Shown piece after piece: positions 22,256-32,954 of a DNA stretch of 64,000 nucleotides; position 1 is the stretch's first letter, and each line of letters starts with the position of its first letter. Under the pieces are notes generated by a model that ran no database searches, was not told where the DNA came from, and worked only from the letters and a program-made list of their open reading frames with translations. Origin of the DNA: Margaritifera margaritifera. Lineage: Eukaryota; Mollusca; Bivalvia; Unionida; Margaritiferidae. The translations under genes and the position numbers were made by a program. The stretch is taken from NCBI GenBank assembly GCA_029931535.1, contig JAQPZY010001688.1, positions 9,618,001 to 9,682,000 on the forward strand, given 5' to 3'.

Positions 22256-23428
22256 AAGCTCGGAATTTGATACCCACGACATTTTATGAAGTCGCATTAT
22301 TATGGGCAGTTATGTAGTATTTTAAAGTGGACGTCTGTAGTAGTAAAGGGAACGTCAATTTACTGTGAACCAGATACATAGACCAATTCAAACAATACTG
22401 TACAATGTAACTGATTGCCGGTCGTTAAAATTAACTTTAAGTTCTGTTTTGTTTTGTGTGTGTGTGTGTGTGTGTGTGTTTGTTTTATCTGATATTAAAT
22501 GAATAAATTGAGAAAAAAAATAGATGTTTTAGGCAGTACTTTTATTTCCATTCTTCTTAGCCTACAGAAACGCAAGTTACACATGTCCTTTTACATATTA
22601 TTAATCAATCACGACTATATATGCAAACAAAGAAAAGCGTTTGCAATCCGTAAGTCGCCTGTTGGTGTTGTGATATTAAGATTGCGTCAGACATTGCTTA
22701 TTCGCATTAAATCGCCGTTCGTTGCATGTTGGGTGATACTGCTTTATGAGATAGAATTTAATATTTTATGTTGATAGAAGTAAAATCCTGAATGTCTTGA
22801 AAGCTGGCATTAAGTGTGGTACATTATATTTTGTAACATCCATATTTAGTCAGTACTCAAAAAGACCAGAGACTGACCATACCTACCTTGGACTCTATTC
22901 ATCCATGGAGTTTACAAGTCTTTAGCTGGATATACTCTGAATTTCTAAGTTAGTCACCAGGACGAAAGGGGCTACGGAAACAAAATGTGACTCATATTAG
23001 TTAGGGGTGGAGGGCGTGAAGGGGACTGTGTAGTTTGCTCAAATAGCATTTTGCTTGACACAAAAAACGTGCGAATGGAAATCGACATTTGGTTCGATTA
23101 CATACACACATGTAAATACCGTGTATAATTGAGATATAATCTGGGAACTGTTATGATATTTTGAAATAATACACTCTTTGATTGTGAAACATTGATATCA
23201 CAGTATAAGAAACATTCAATTTTGAACATTAGGACCTTTATTTAAAGAAAGAAAAGGAAAAAATCCCAGTGTTGTTTTTGCTGGTAGTCGACAATTTATG
23301 TCAAAAGTCAGAGTGTAGGAAGGATTAGCTTTTGATAGGTGTAAGGTTCTTTAAAGCTTGTTTTGTTTTATTGGCAGATCTATATTTTCTGATAGCCGTT
23401 GAGACTAAACGCTGTTACTGGTAAATAT
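22256..23428. other. Non-coding insertion sequence, nothing recognised; includes (GT)n
   Basis: GT tract at 22455-22480. The rest shows no coding or repeat signal. It is the left half of the ~2.2 kb that splits a repeat copy. Confidence 0.5.
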
Positions 23429-23440
23429 GTACTTGTCTGA

Positions 23441-23683
23441 TTGTTTTTTTTAATGGGTTTAGCGCCATCTTTCAGCACATGATACATGGCGGCCAGTATA
23501 TCTGGTGGAGGAAGAACCCGTGAAAATCCCGGGAAGAACCACCGACCCACGGGAAGCTACTGGCAAGCTTTCTCACATAACCACATTGGTCGAGCCCAAG
23601 GCTCGAGCTCACGCGGACAGAGGTGAGATGGCAGTAATCGGTAAATGCGAGCGCCTTAGACCACTCGGACACCCGGGGCCCCC
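23441..23683 (-). mobile_element. tRNA-derived SINE with perfect 12-bp target duplication
   Basis: On the minus strand it begins near 23683 with a tRNA-like head: A-box GTGTCCGAGTGGTCTAAGG and B-box-like GTGAGCTCGAGCC. It passes through a body containing CCCGTGGGTCGGTGGTTCTT and ends with GGCGCTAAACCCATT and a short A-run (23443-23451). GTACTTGTCTGA flanks it on both sides (23429-23440 and 23684-23695), an exact 12-bp duplication. The head resembles a class II (Leu/Ser-like) tRNA. Insertion looks relatively recent. Confidence 0.88.
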
Positions 23684-23768
23684 GTACTTGTCTGAGGTTT
23701 ACGTATAGTTTCTTTTATAAGATTCTTAACCTTTCTTAAAGCACATGCTTCAATCAACCTGTGTGTGT

Positions 23769-23783
23769 GGGGGGGGGGGGGGG
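23769..23783 (+). repeat. Poly-G run
   Basis: Fifteen consecutive G residues followed by G-rich GGTGGTTGG and GGGGTGAGGGGG; a possible G-quadruplex-forming stretch. Confidence 0.9.
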
Positions 23784-24232
23784 CGAGTGGTGGTTGGAAA
23801 GGGGTGAGGGGGACGACGTTGAAGCAGTTTCAATGATTAGCTGATTGCTGGAAGAGGGCATTTTTGTTATTAATATTTCGATGTAACGAACCTTAGATTG
23901 ACGACTGAAAAGTCGAACAGGAAACTTCAATCGATGGCAGACGAAATGCGATTGTATCTTTTTTTCTCTCTAGAGATGTCGATATAAACAATAATCAATG
24001 CTTTCTATGAAATATAAAATGATGGAAACGTTGGTGCGTCATAGTTTCGGGTTATACGTTATTTTGATATAAACAACTGTTATAATGATGCCAGGGAAAA
24101 ATTAGTAGAGTTAACTGCATTAAACTCTTTACCATGATCGTTAGCAACGGTTGAGTGCTACAGTATATCATCTTCCTCTATAATGGCATTTACACCAAAC
24201 TTCAATTTGAAATTAATAAAACAACAAATGCA

Positions 24233-24295
24233 ATCACGTCATGACGTGATTTTTACCCTGTAATCTGTTTCGTCATTTTTGACATCATGACGTCA
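24233..24295. promoter_or_regulatory. Cluster of TGACGT (CRE-like) motifs, including an 18-bp palindrome
   Basis: ATCACGTCATGACGTGAT (24233-24250) is a perfect palindrome with TGACGT half-sites on both strands. TGACGTCA, a full CRE consensus, occurs at 24288-24295. No gene is recognised nearby, so regulatory use is only a suggestion. Confidence 0.3.
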
Positions 24296-24477
24296 CATCT
24301 TGGCGTTTTAAAGAAAGCGTCTTTCATTGAAAATAATAATTACTAAGGCAATGTAAATACTTTCGTTATTTCATTTATGTGTATAATCTGCTTGAAATAT
24401 ACTAGTTTATCATATGGTTACTGTGTTATTAGAGTAATATACCCATATCATATTTTCCAATATTACACACGTTTAGT

Positions 24478-24562
24478 AACACACAATACCATAACGAATG
24501 ACGGCATGCCGATATATAATTTGAAGGTGTAATGACCAAGACATCCGAATGTAATTTAAAGT
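24478..24562 (+). repeat. Repeat, right half of split copy
   Basis: TAACGAATGACGGCATGCCG and AAGGTGTAATGACCAAGACA match 21318-21391. Confidence 0.82.
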
Positions 24563-25302
24563 GAATTTTTGATATAATTTGTTCTATCCTTATTGAGTAA
24601 GATTGGTATTTATATATAATATCATCTTACATTTGAGATGATTTCAGTTGAAATTTATGAAATAGGTTGAGTATTTAAATCTTTGCGAGTCCTTAATCAT
24701 TGAACTCGTTTCATAGATTTTAGCTGAAACAGGCAGTCGTAAGATCCTTCATTGTTGTTCATATAATTTTACATGTCATTATTTTTGTATTGACAAACAT
24801 TTTGCTTGCGAAAAAGGTAACTTCATTTTGTCCGGCCCTAACATTCATGTACCAATTTAATACTCATTATATCTCTGCAATACAAGTAGGCCCCGTAAAA
24901 TGCCCCGTAAAATGCAACAATCCTGCTATCTTGAGCACTATTTTACCTTTTGTAACTGTACATGAGGGAGATTGCTGCATCTCGTCAGTGCGTAACTATG
25001 GAAACGTCATGTCAATACCCTGGGGACCAGCCTCGTCCTCTTAGATTAGCTCTGAAATCACCAGTGTTATATAATTTGTTTTGATACTTTTCTGCAGTTT
25101 AAAGCTGGGAGCATTGTACACGTAGTATAGCAAATAAACACTGCTATAAAATGAACAAACACGCAATATTACATTTTCAAACTAAAGTTTCTGTTTCAAT
25201 CGTTCATAAATAATTAAAATATGCGCATTAGTAACATGGAAAATATACATTCTTCAGCCCAATAATCAGATTCATTTTTAAAGAATTATACTTTTTTATG
25301 CT

Positions 25303-25305
<3 letters not shown>
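24563..25305. other. Non-coding, nothing recognised
   Basis: Short tandem TAAAATGCCCCG duplication near 24893; otherwise featureless. Confidence 0.5.

Positions 25306-25385
<80 letters not shown>
25306..25385. repeat. (AT)n microsatellite
   Basis: 80-bp AT tract at the left edge of duplication copy 1. Confidence 0.97.
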
Positions 25386-25399
25386 CACCCTCTGTATGG

Positions 25400-27570
25400 T
25401 GTATACTTCTAACTCACGACAATAACTGGAGCTGGGTACCACGAAATATTTTGTATTGCGGTTTACCGCGGTATTTTGGAACACACAGCGATACGTACCA
25501 CGCTATACCACAATTATACTAGGGACCAACAATTTAATGTTCTGGGGCAGGGACATATGGCATTTGTTTTAAATTTCGGTCTGTCAATAGCTGGAAAACA
25601 TATCTTACTTTGATTTATAGCAAATTACCACCATATTATATTCATCATATTATTTTGAAGAAACAAATTATCTTGAGATAACAAAAACCCCAACAAAATA
25701 TCAGCTCAAAACGAAATCGCATCCTCCCACCCCAACCCCCAAAGAATAATTAATTGGTCAGTACCTTATAGTAGATGAATTTGCTATGTGTATGTTGAAT
25801 AAATTGTAATCTAAAAACTGTAACTAAAGTGGGATGGTTAAACGTACACTATAGCTGACCCCATGTGAAAGACAGTGCGTTGACATAAGGGAGCTTGTTT
25901 ATAAAAATAGGAATTGTTGACACTGAATTTACTAGCTGCTCTATTGATATAATAGGCAGGCAAACTCTGTGCGATGCCAACGCCCGGGCAAGATGTTTAT
26001 CAGAGACAGCCAGTAAACATAAAACACACTTACTCAACAAACGAGAACATATTTAGTGAAGTTGAGAAATTACGTACAATTTAAACAGAAAACAACTGCT
26101 CCCCTGAAAATCTTCGGAATACAGGTACTTAACACAGTGACATACGCTAGTAAATAACTACAAAATTATAAGTTTTTGTTTGTTTCTTTCTTTGTTTTTA
26201 ATCCGAAATTTTGCCAAAAGTTGGATTTGGTTTTTAAAGAATAATACTTTTTATGCTTACTTTCCAGACTAATATTAAGTAAAAAAAAAAAATCAATAAG
26301 GAATTATGTTAGTATTTTTTAAAAGACAGGTGTGTTGTTGTTTTTGTTGTTGTTGTTTTTTTTTCTAACGAAGTCAATGCAGGAAAACTACAGTTAACAT
26401 GCAAAACCAAAACGTAATAATACCTAATATGTTTCTTTGCATTTTAAGATACATTTTATTGTCTAGGTTTTGTTCTTCATGTGCAAGTTGGTTAAGAGAA
26501 AAGGTCATTGCTATGTAAAAACTTGTCAGGCGTGAAAGCAGAAGCGCATCCCTGTATAGTAAGTTTCAGTTAAAAGGCATAAAGATGGAGATTCAATTTT
26601 CAGTTGACTTACATAAAACCAACTGCAGCACCGAGATGTTAATAACATGAGTTAGTGCCTCGGCACTAAATATCCTATTTGTGTTGTTTTGCCGTAAAAC
26701 ACAAACAGAACTAATCTGGGTCGCATTTTCATTCAGAATAATCGAATGCCTTTGAGTGGAATAAATGCCGGTGGATATATATTTACAACATCAGTGTACC
26801 GGCAATAAATATAAACAGCACGTCAACTCTGGAAGTTAGGATTTTTGTAATAATGTATGTTCTGAATGGTCTCGCTGTCGGTGTTTTATACAGCTGTTCG
26901 ATTTGCACCTTTCTTTTTTTTTTTTTTAGCGAAGCCCCGAAATATGCTTAACCTATTGTGGTGTAATTAACAAGATCTTAAACCCAAACTAACACCAACA
27001 TTCTGCATGATAATCAGGAATAATTTTAAAATTAAAAAAGTTATACAAAATAAATAAATAAAAGTTTACAAAATTTAATTATGAGAAAGTAATCATCTGC
27101 CATATTAGAAAAAGATACAGAAACGAAAACTGTTCGATACTTTTCGGATACTGATATCAGTAGTTTTGCTTGACCTGTATTATAAAAATGTTTGATTTGG
27201 ATAGGAACATCATGTGCACTAATGATATGACTTTAAAACTTTGTCAAAGAACATGAACGAATTCAAATACCAAATTAGATACAGCTGCTTCATAATACAT
27301 ATTAGTATAAGTAACTGTAACCTCCACAATGGTTTCATCTACAACTATCATCAGTTCTTTATGGCAAATACATTATTTTGACATTTGTTGTTGTGGTTGA
27401 TGGATTGACTAATTGATTGATTGAACGATTGCTCTGCAATTAGACTTTAGTGTGACATAACAAGTTTCGAAATAGTCCACCGCTCTGAAGATCATACCAA
27501 TTAGCTGGATTTTAACTTTTATGGCAGGAATAATACGTGTATAAATATCCCCCCTCTCTCTCTCTCTCTG
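25400..27570 (+). repeat. 2.1-kb direct duplication, copy 1 (pairs with 32955-35080)
   Basis: Collinear with 32955-35080 at high identity (scattered substitutions and small indels by eye). Left markers are CTCACGACAATAACT and GAGCTGGGTACCACGAAA; the right marker is GAAGATCATACCAATTAGCTGG. Both copies stop in a CT tract. A 63-codon minus-strand frame (26040-25849) survives in both copies with two residue differences, but it is flanked by non-coding sequence and resembles no known protein. Confidence 0.95.
26649..26711 (+). repeat. SINE tail fragment
   Basis: CCTCGGCACTAAATATCCTA then TTTTGCCGTAAAACACAAAC matches the 3' end of the SINE at 27580-27780 (CCTCGGAACTAAATAACCTA, CTGCCATAAAACGCC). 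It lacks the tRNA-like head. Confidence 0.65.
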
Positions 27571-27579
27571 TACCGTCGG

Positions 27580-27780
27580 ATTTTAAAAGCCGCAGTGGCT
27601 CAGTGGTTAGCTCTCTGGATACGCTACCAAAAGGCTGCGGTTTGGAATCCTTCCATCGTATCAGCCTGGGTCGGCTACACTGGCGTGTCCCTGGACAAAG
27701 CATTTTACCCCAAGCTACCTCGGAACTAAATAACCTACTTGTTGTGATCTGCCATAAAACGCCAAATCAAACCAAATCAT
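27580..27780 (+). mobile_element. tRNA-derived SINE
   Basis: A-box TGGCTCAGTGG (27596-27606) and B-box GGTTTGGAATCC (27639-27650) at tRNA spacing. A conserved-core-like segment GTGTCCCTGGACAAAGCATT follows, then a tail ending GCCATAAAACGCCAAATCAA. It sits right of a short CT tract where duplication copy 1 ends. A clear target duplication was not found. Related sequences: 57720-57890 (minus) and tail-only pieces at 26649 and 34206. Confidence 0.85.
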
Positions 27781-28616
27781 TTTTGCTTTTGAATATAGTT
27801 CATCAATGTTTCAAAAAAACTAATCGGGGATGATAGCAGTCTCTATGTCTATGCTGTCTCCTGATTGGTGGAAATTTAATATTCTTTGTAGTATTGTCAA
27901 CTCTTGTTACAACAACAAAACTCTTGTTCAGCGAGTTTGTCGTAGCAACGAATATGTCGTTTTAAAAGTCATGTCTTGACCTTTGTTTAATTTTGGCCAT
28001 ACATTACAAGTATTCTATCGCAGCTAGTAGTACATTCCCATGGAAAGAGCAATTACAGGCATTGCTAACCAGGCCTAAATTTCGCAAAATTTTGATTTGC
28101 GAGTGAATATACCTTTTGATAAAGTAACAAACACTTTTAAAAGTGATACTTTAAATATTATGTTTAAAGAGGAATAGCTAAACGTAATTACTGAATACAA
28201 ACATGAAAAATCACAATTTTTAGAAGCAAGTAAAGTATAGACTGGACATCAACGTGATAGCACAAACCTGAAGTCCAAGATGGAATATAATGCCATTGTA
28301 ATACACGGATCAGAAATTTAAATATCAAATCAAAAGAAAAAATAATTATTCATTTCCCTTGGCTTTTTGGAGAAAGTTGTCGAAGGGTATGAATTAAGAG
28401 TATAATTTGTATCTTCGCTAAATTTCGCAACCAGGTGAAGAGAAAAGCGTCAACAGAAAATCTATCAAGATCCGCGCTGCGTGATCTGCACACAATTAGT
28501 TGGTTTCAGTGAACCTATGTTAGTGCCACATCCTTAAGATAAATCAAACGTCACTGTGACCCATATTTCACCTTTGCATGGCTTTGGTTAACTTGTTAGG
28601 CTCTGGCATGCTATAT
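27781..28616. other. Non-coding, nothing recognised
   Basis: AT-rich sequence between the SINE and the 453-bp repeat. Confidence 0.5.
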
Positions 28617-29069
28617 GGAATCAGAACACAATTAATACTTCCGGTTCAGTACCTACGAATGTAGTCCGAGTCTATTTTTAGATCCTTTTTTCCTCTCTCA
28701 TTTTGGTGGTGATGTATGCATTAGATTTAGTCATTCTTAGTATTGATTTAAAGGAAATTGGTTATTATTTAGAATATGAGCATTATAGTGTGGTTGTCTG
28801 TGTGTATTTTGGCGACAGTGCACAGTGAGTAATGAGGCATTGGTGCTGATCCGGAAGTGAAATCTGTGACTCATTGCACGTTGCTTTGTTTACAGTCCAG
28901 CCATTCACAAGAATGCCGGTTAACCTTTGACAAGAACTTCAGCGTGAGTTCATCTTTGAAGATACTTTACAACAACATATGATTTATTAGGATTTGGACA
29001 CAGTGAAAAGTTCAGTACTGACAAACAAATGTAGAGACTATATAGGAAAATTAATTGTGGTCTGATTCC
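28617..29069 (+). repeat. 453-bp terminal direct repeat, left copy, with own inverted ends
   Basis: Starts GGAATCAGAACACAATTAAT and ends as the inverse of GGAATCAGACCACAATTAAT, so the unit has 20-bp inverted ends with one mismatch. The partner at 32251-32703 has identical length and differs at only a handful of positions. Inside are two oppositely oriented ETS-like sites, ACTTCCGGT (28637-28645) and CCGGAAGTG (28851-28859), an AP-1-like TGACTCA (28867-28873), and a TTTGTTTACAG acceptor-like string. It could be a MITE, or an LTR-like terminal repeat carrying a promoter. Confidence 0.85.
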
Positions 29070-29259
29070 TGTCTGTAGATAGGTTATAAAAGTTTAAATT
29101 GTTATCCTGAGTTTATTATTGAAGGTAGATGCATGAAATTTGGACATTTTGTGTATATAACTTTTAAAAATAGAACTATGAAATGAAAACTTAAAAAATT
29201 TAAATATTTGTAAAAATTTAAATTTAAATTAATTTTTAATTTTTTTTTTTTTTTTTTTA
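29070..29259. other. Leader between the 453-bp repeat and the nuclease frame
   Basis: AT-rich, ending in an ~18-base T run immediately before the ATG at 29260. Confidence 0.5.
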
Positions 29260-29709
29260 ATGCACCCTGTGGGGTTGATACTCATTATTATCAGCATGTA
29301 TGTATTTCTACATCTTATACAAGTTACAAAGGCGGATATTTTTGAAATTCTGTCAGAGAAAATCTTGTTCAAATCTGTGCCAGCACCTAACAGTATTTGT
29401 ATACTTTGGACAGGCAATGTAACATCAAATAGGTTATATGGGCTATTGTCATATAGGGACCCTGAGACTAACATTTGGAAAAAGAAACATGTCCATAGAC
29501 TGGCATTCACAATAAAGATGAGAAGTGTAAACATTTCAAAAGAGTTAGATGCATCGCATTTATGCCACAATAGTTTGTGTGTGTGAATGCGGATCACCTC
29601 AGCCTGGCACCCCATCGTATCAACAACAAATAGGCAGTACTGCATAGGATATGGGAATTATTTTGGACATGGTGAATTTCCAAACTGCATGCTACAGTTG
29701 AAATTGTGA
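29260..29709 (+). pseudogene. His-Cys-box (I-PpoI-type, His-Me finger) endonuclease pseudogene
   Basis: The first 108 codons read DIFEILSEKILFKSV, then CILWTG (47-52), YGLLSYRDP (60-68), VHRLAF (78-83) and DASHLCHNSLCV (97-108). The sequence then stops in a TGTGTGTG slippage tract. Two bases further on, the family sequence resumes as NADHLSLAPHRINNK, and after another one-base shift as RQYC and YFGHGEFPNC, ending at a stop at 29709. ASHLCHN with a downstream N-H-L, an INNKR Asn, and a final C..GH....C cluster is the His-Cys box of metal-dependent His-Me finger nucleases: His100 would be the catalytic base, the Asn the metal ligand, and the Cys/His set two zinc sites. Two frameshifts make this copy non-functional. 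It lies opposite to the transposase at 30259-31534, inside the 453-bp direct repeats. Family call confident; role inferred. Confidence 0.78.
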
Positions 29710-29830
29710 TATGGAAAAATTACAGGTATAATGATATGCCCTGAAACCCACCCACCTACCTACATCCATATAGAAATGTACATTAGCATGACATGGCTGG
29801 CTTGCTGGTTGCATGGTTAAATGGGATTAG

Positions 29831-29863
<33 letters not shown>

Positions 29864-30258
29864 GAATAGATTTATGCATTGATGATTGTTTGTTATGAGT
29901 AAGGAGGATATAAGGAAGAAAGAGAGACTGGTCTTTATTTTATTTCACTATTCTGGTATGACAGTTTTATCTTAAATCATACATACACTATTCCATTCAT
30001 TCATTCATTCAATGCTACATTCATTCATTCGTTCATTAATTCATTCAGTCAGACAGTCAGTCAGTCAGTCAGTTCATGTTATTATAGAATATGTTTGTTT
30101 GTTTGTTTGTTTATTTATGTCTTGATATTCTGAGAAAACTGTTTCGACCTCTCCATAGGTCTCATCAGGTGGTAGCAGGTAACACAACTGCACATAACAT
30201 GCGTTGTGTTACCTACGGATTTCCCCACGACAGTTTTCCTTTCTGTATTATGTGTTTT
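29710..30258. repeat. Spacer with tetranucleotide repeats
   Basis: (GATT)n at 29836-29862, (CATT)n/(CAGT)n at 29993-30072 and (TTTG)n at 30089-30112 separate the two convergent genes. No further coding signal was seen. Confidence 0.8.
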
Positions 30259-31534
30259 TCATTGTGTCTTTTGGGCACTGTCCTTTTGTACATGGACTAA
30301 AATCCTCTTTTCTGTCTGCAGTGTCATTGGATCCTGGTGATACCTATGCATAGGAGTGATCACCCTTGGAATGACTGTGCAGCATGACTTCCTGTTCTGG
30401 GCTGAGTTCTGTACCTTAGATGAGCCTGTATCATATATCCCTGTCTTTCCAGTACACATTTCCTGTTTTCCGGATACTTTGGATACAAATGATGGTAAGT
30501 ACAGTGTTTTATCCATTTGATCCAGTGATCTCAGAGTACTTGGTGAAAGTATACCCCCAAGTGTTTTACTTTTGTTTTCAGAGATGATCCAAGTCTGTTA
30601 TTGAGTCTGTGTATTGTTGAATGCACTCTTGCCTCAAAGTTTCTTGAATAGTTGACATTTTTAGGTACGGAAACACTGATTGATCTGTTCACAGCCTCAC
30701 ATTTCTGCGTGTTTGTATTAAGTTGCAGTCTTTGTACAACATCACAGGAAAGTTTCATTTTCATCACTTCCAGGAGAATATTCTTATCACTTTCTGTCAT
30801 GTTTAGATGAGTCACTTGATGAGGGCCCATTGTCTGCCATATCCATTTCATTTAGCTGTACAGTAGCTTGACCTACAATGTTGGAAGCCCTTTGCATAGA
30901 TGTTCTACTAGGTGGTGGAATGTAAGAGGCTGCAAGTAGGTATCTAGCCCTGGTGTTGCCCATTGGTGTATCCTGTAGTCCAGCTTGAAACGTCATATTT
31001 ACAGCAGCAGGATTTGGCCCAGGTTTAGCTGTTTTTATCTCGTCATACAGCTAATACTCATGTGACTTAAAACTGCAGTTTTTACATATCATAGTATGCT
31101 TCCAAGCAAGTCCCCATTTTGTTTCATTAGCAATTTTGAAATCAGGTGTCACATCTGTTGTCTTGATTTCCATGATGATGGATGATATCATTCCAGATTT
31201 CCACATTTTTATTCATACAGATCATACATGTCCCCTCATGCTGATTCACTTCTGTCTCTTTCAGGGTCAGTCTTGCTTTGGATGATGGCCATAGAATTCT
31301 AGCAGACCCAGGTGTGCCATTACAGTCTGGTGCCACAACTGACTGGAGACCCCCACCTGTCGGCTTCGTCACTGCCATGAGAGAGAACTTGTCTGCATCC
31401 ATTCTTCTGGTCACTTGAGCAGATGCAGCACTGGAACTTGGTAGAGTATCATCAGTCAGAAATCTGACCCCTTTGTTATGTGGAATATTTCCTGGTTTAA
31501 AAAAAGTTTTCTTCTTCTTGGTGTACCCTTTCAT
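30259..31534 (-). pseudogene. Mutator-like transposase pseudogene, catalytic core deleted
   Basis: The reading direction is high to low coordinates. An ATG at 31534 opens a basic N-terminus with FFKPGNIPHNKGVRFL. A zinc-binding-like WKHTMICKNCSF follows after a frame change (about 31090), then FQAGLQDTPMGNTRARYLLA and PPPSRTSMQRASNIVGQATV (about 30990-30870). At about 30830 it jumps in another frame to HLNMTESDKNILLEVMKMKL, LNTNTQKCEAVNRSISVSVP and NYSRNFEARVHSTIHRLNN (30790-30600). In relatives several hundred residues with the DDE catalytic region lie between these blocks, so the active site is lost. A possible C-terminus continues to about 30259. The family is the Mutator-like transposase group common in aquatic invertebrates. 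Direct rather than inverted 453-bp repeats flank the locus. Confidence 0.78.
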
Positions 31535-32250
31535 GGTTTCAGATAAAATAACTGCATGTAAAAGTACAAGAATTATCCTCTCTCCCCCTTATATAACTGG
31601 GAAAAAGTGTGCTGCCCTGGTATCATATAACTTCACAAACTCTTCAATACCATTGGATCCCTAGCATCTAACAGCTCCTCCCCTTAAGGGGTGAAAATTA
31701 CATCACTACCTTAGTTACTACCCCTAACTAGCGTATTCAGATGCTACCAGATTTCAGGTGCTACCTATTATTGACAGGCCCTGGTTTAATTACTTCACAC
31801 CTGATAAGGAAAACCATTGATGTTTGTGATAAAGGATTGGAGACATGTTGCAAAAGAACAAAATTTGTCAACTTGAGTTTTTAAATTTTCATGATAATTT
31901 AATTTAAATTCAAATTTTTAACTAAAAATATGTATCATATTTTAAAATTTACTCTCCACAGAGAGTTTAGCAGCCAGGTTTAATTTCTAGTAATTTCCAG
32001 ATTTGTATGAGGACTAAAAACTAACTACAGTTTATTTCAAGTGTTTATCTTAATTAATAAATTCACCATTCAACTTTAAGTTTTGTGCATTGTTCACAGT
32101 CGGCCATTTTGAAATTCATACTGTTTGTAATACAATGGTGTCCGATAAAATTTATATGCATGCATCAAATTCATTGAAACTTTGCAGCAGTATTTCAGAC
32201 ACATTTATTTGAGTTTTTTTCCATTCAGGTGAAAATGTCTGACCCTGATA
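31535..32250. other. Upstream region of the transposase, no gene seen
   Basis: AT-rich. The reverse complement near 32140 (GATGCATGCATATAAATTT, GGACA) weakly resembles 29125-29150 (GATGCATGAAATTTGGACA), a possible decayed subterminal inverted repeat of the internal element. Confidence 0.4.
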
Positions 32251-32703
32251 GGAATCAGGACACAATTAATACTTCCGGTTCAGTTCCTACGAATATAGTC
32301 CGAGTCTATTTTTAGATCCTTTTTTCCTCTCTCATTTTGGTGGTGATGTATGCATTAGATTTAGTCATTCTTAGTATTGATTTAAAGGAAATTGGTTATT
32401 GTTTAGAATATGAGCATTATAGTGTGGTTGTCTGTGTGTATTTTGGCGACAGTGCACAGTGAGTAATGAGGCATTGGTGCTGATCCGGAAGTGAAATCTG
32501 TGACTCATTGCACGTTGCTTTGTTTACAGTCCAGCCATTCACAAGAATGCCGGTTAACCTTTGACAAGAACTTCAGCGTGAGTTCATCTTTGAAGATACT
32601 TTACAACAACATATGATTTATTAGGATTTGGACACAGTGAAAAGTTCAGTACTGACAAACAAATGTAGAGACTATGTAGGAAAATTAATTGTGGTCTGAT
32701 TCC
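32251..32703 (+). repeat. 453-bp terminal direct repeat, right copy
   Basis: Same length and orientation as 28617-29069. Starts GGAATCAGGACACAATTAAT and ends GTGGTCTGATTCC. Visible differences are few (for example A/G at repeat position 9 and GAATGTAG versus GAATATAG). The outer flanks of the pair both show ATAT (28613-28616 and 32704-32707), a possible 4-bp target duplication of the whole composite. Confidence 0.85.
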
Positions 32704-32954
32704 ATATGCAAACTTTTCTACCTAGACTCACGAAACCTGTTGAAGGGAAGCATCTTGATAATTGTTTAACCCTTTTTGCAAGAATAGATCTCTTTGATTA
32801 CCATTTGATGCTACTGTGACTTCGCTGATAACCGCATGCATCTCTGTTAATACTATAACTTACAACCAAACGTCACTGACCTACATGTTATGCTGTACCT
32901 GCATAAGATTTTGTGTTCTTTTTCCTAGTTCTTGGAGAGCTATCTTTCTGCAAT

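Noticed and set aside
25849..26040. 63-codon minus-strand frame conserved in the duplicate at 33400-33591
   Set aside because: The copies are so similar overall that conservation carries no coding signal; no homology, splice context or start context supports it.
28617..32703. Conventional LTR retrotransposon bounded by the 453-bp repeats
   Set aside because: Inner edges lack TG...CA, no primer-binding site or gag/pol is present, and the internal genes are a nuclease and a DNA-transposase relic.
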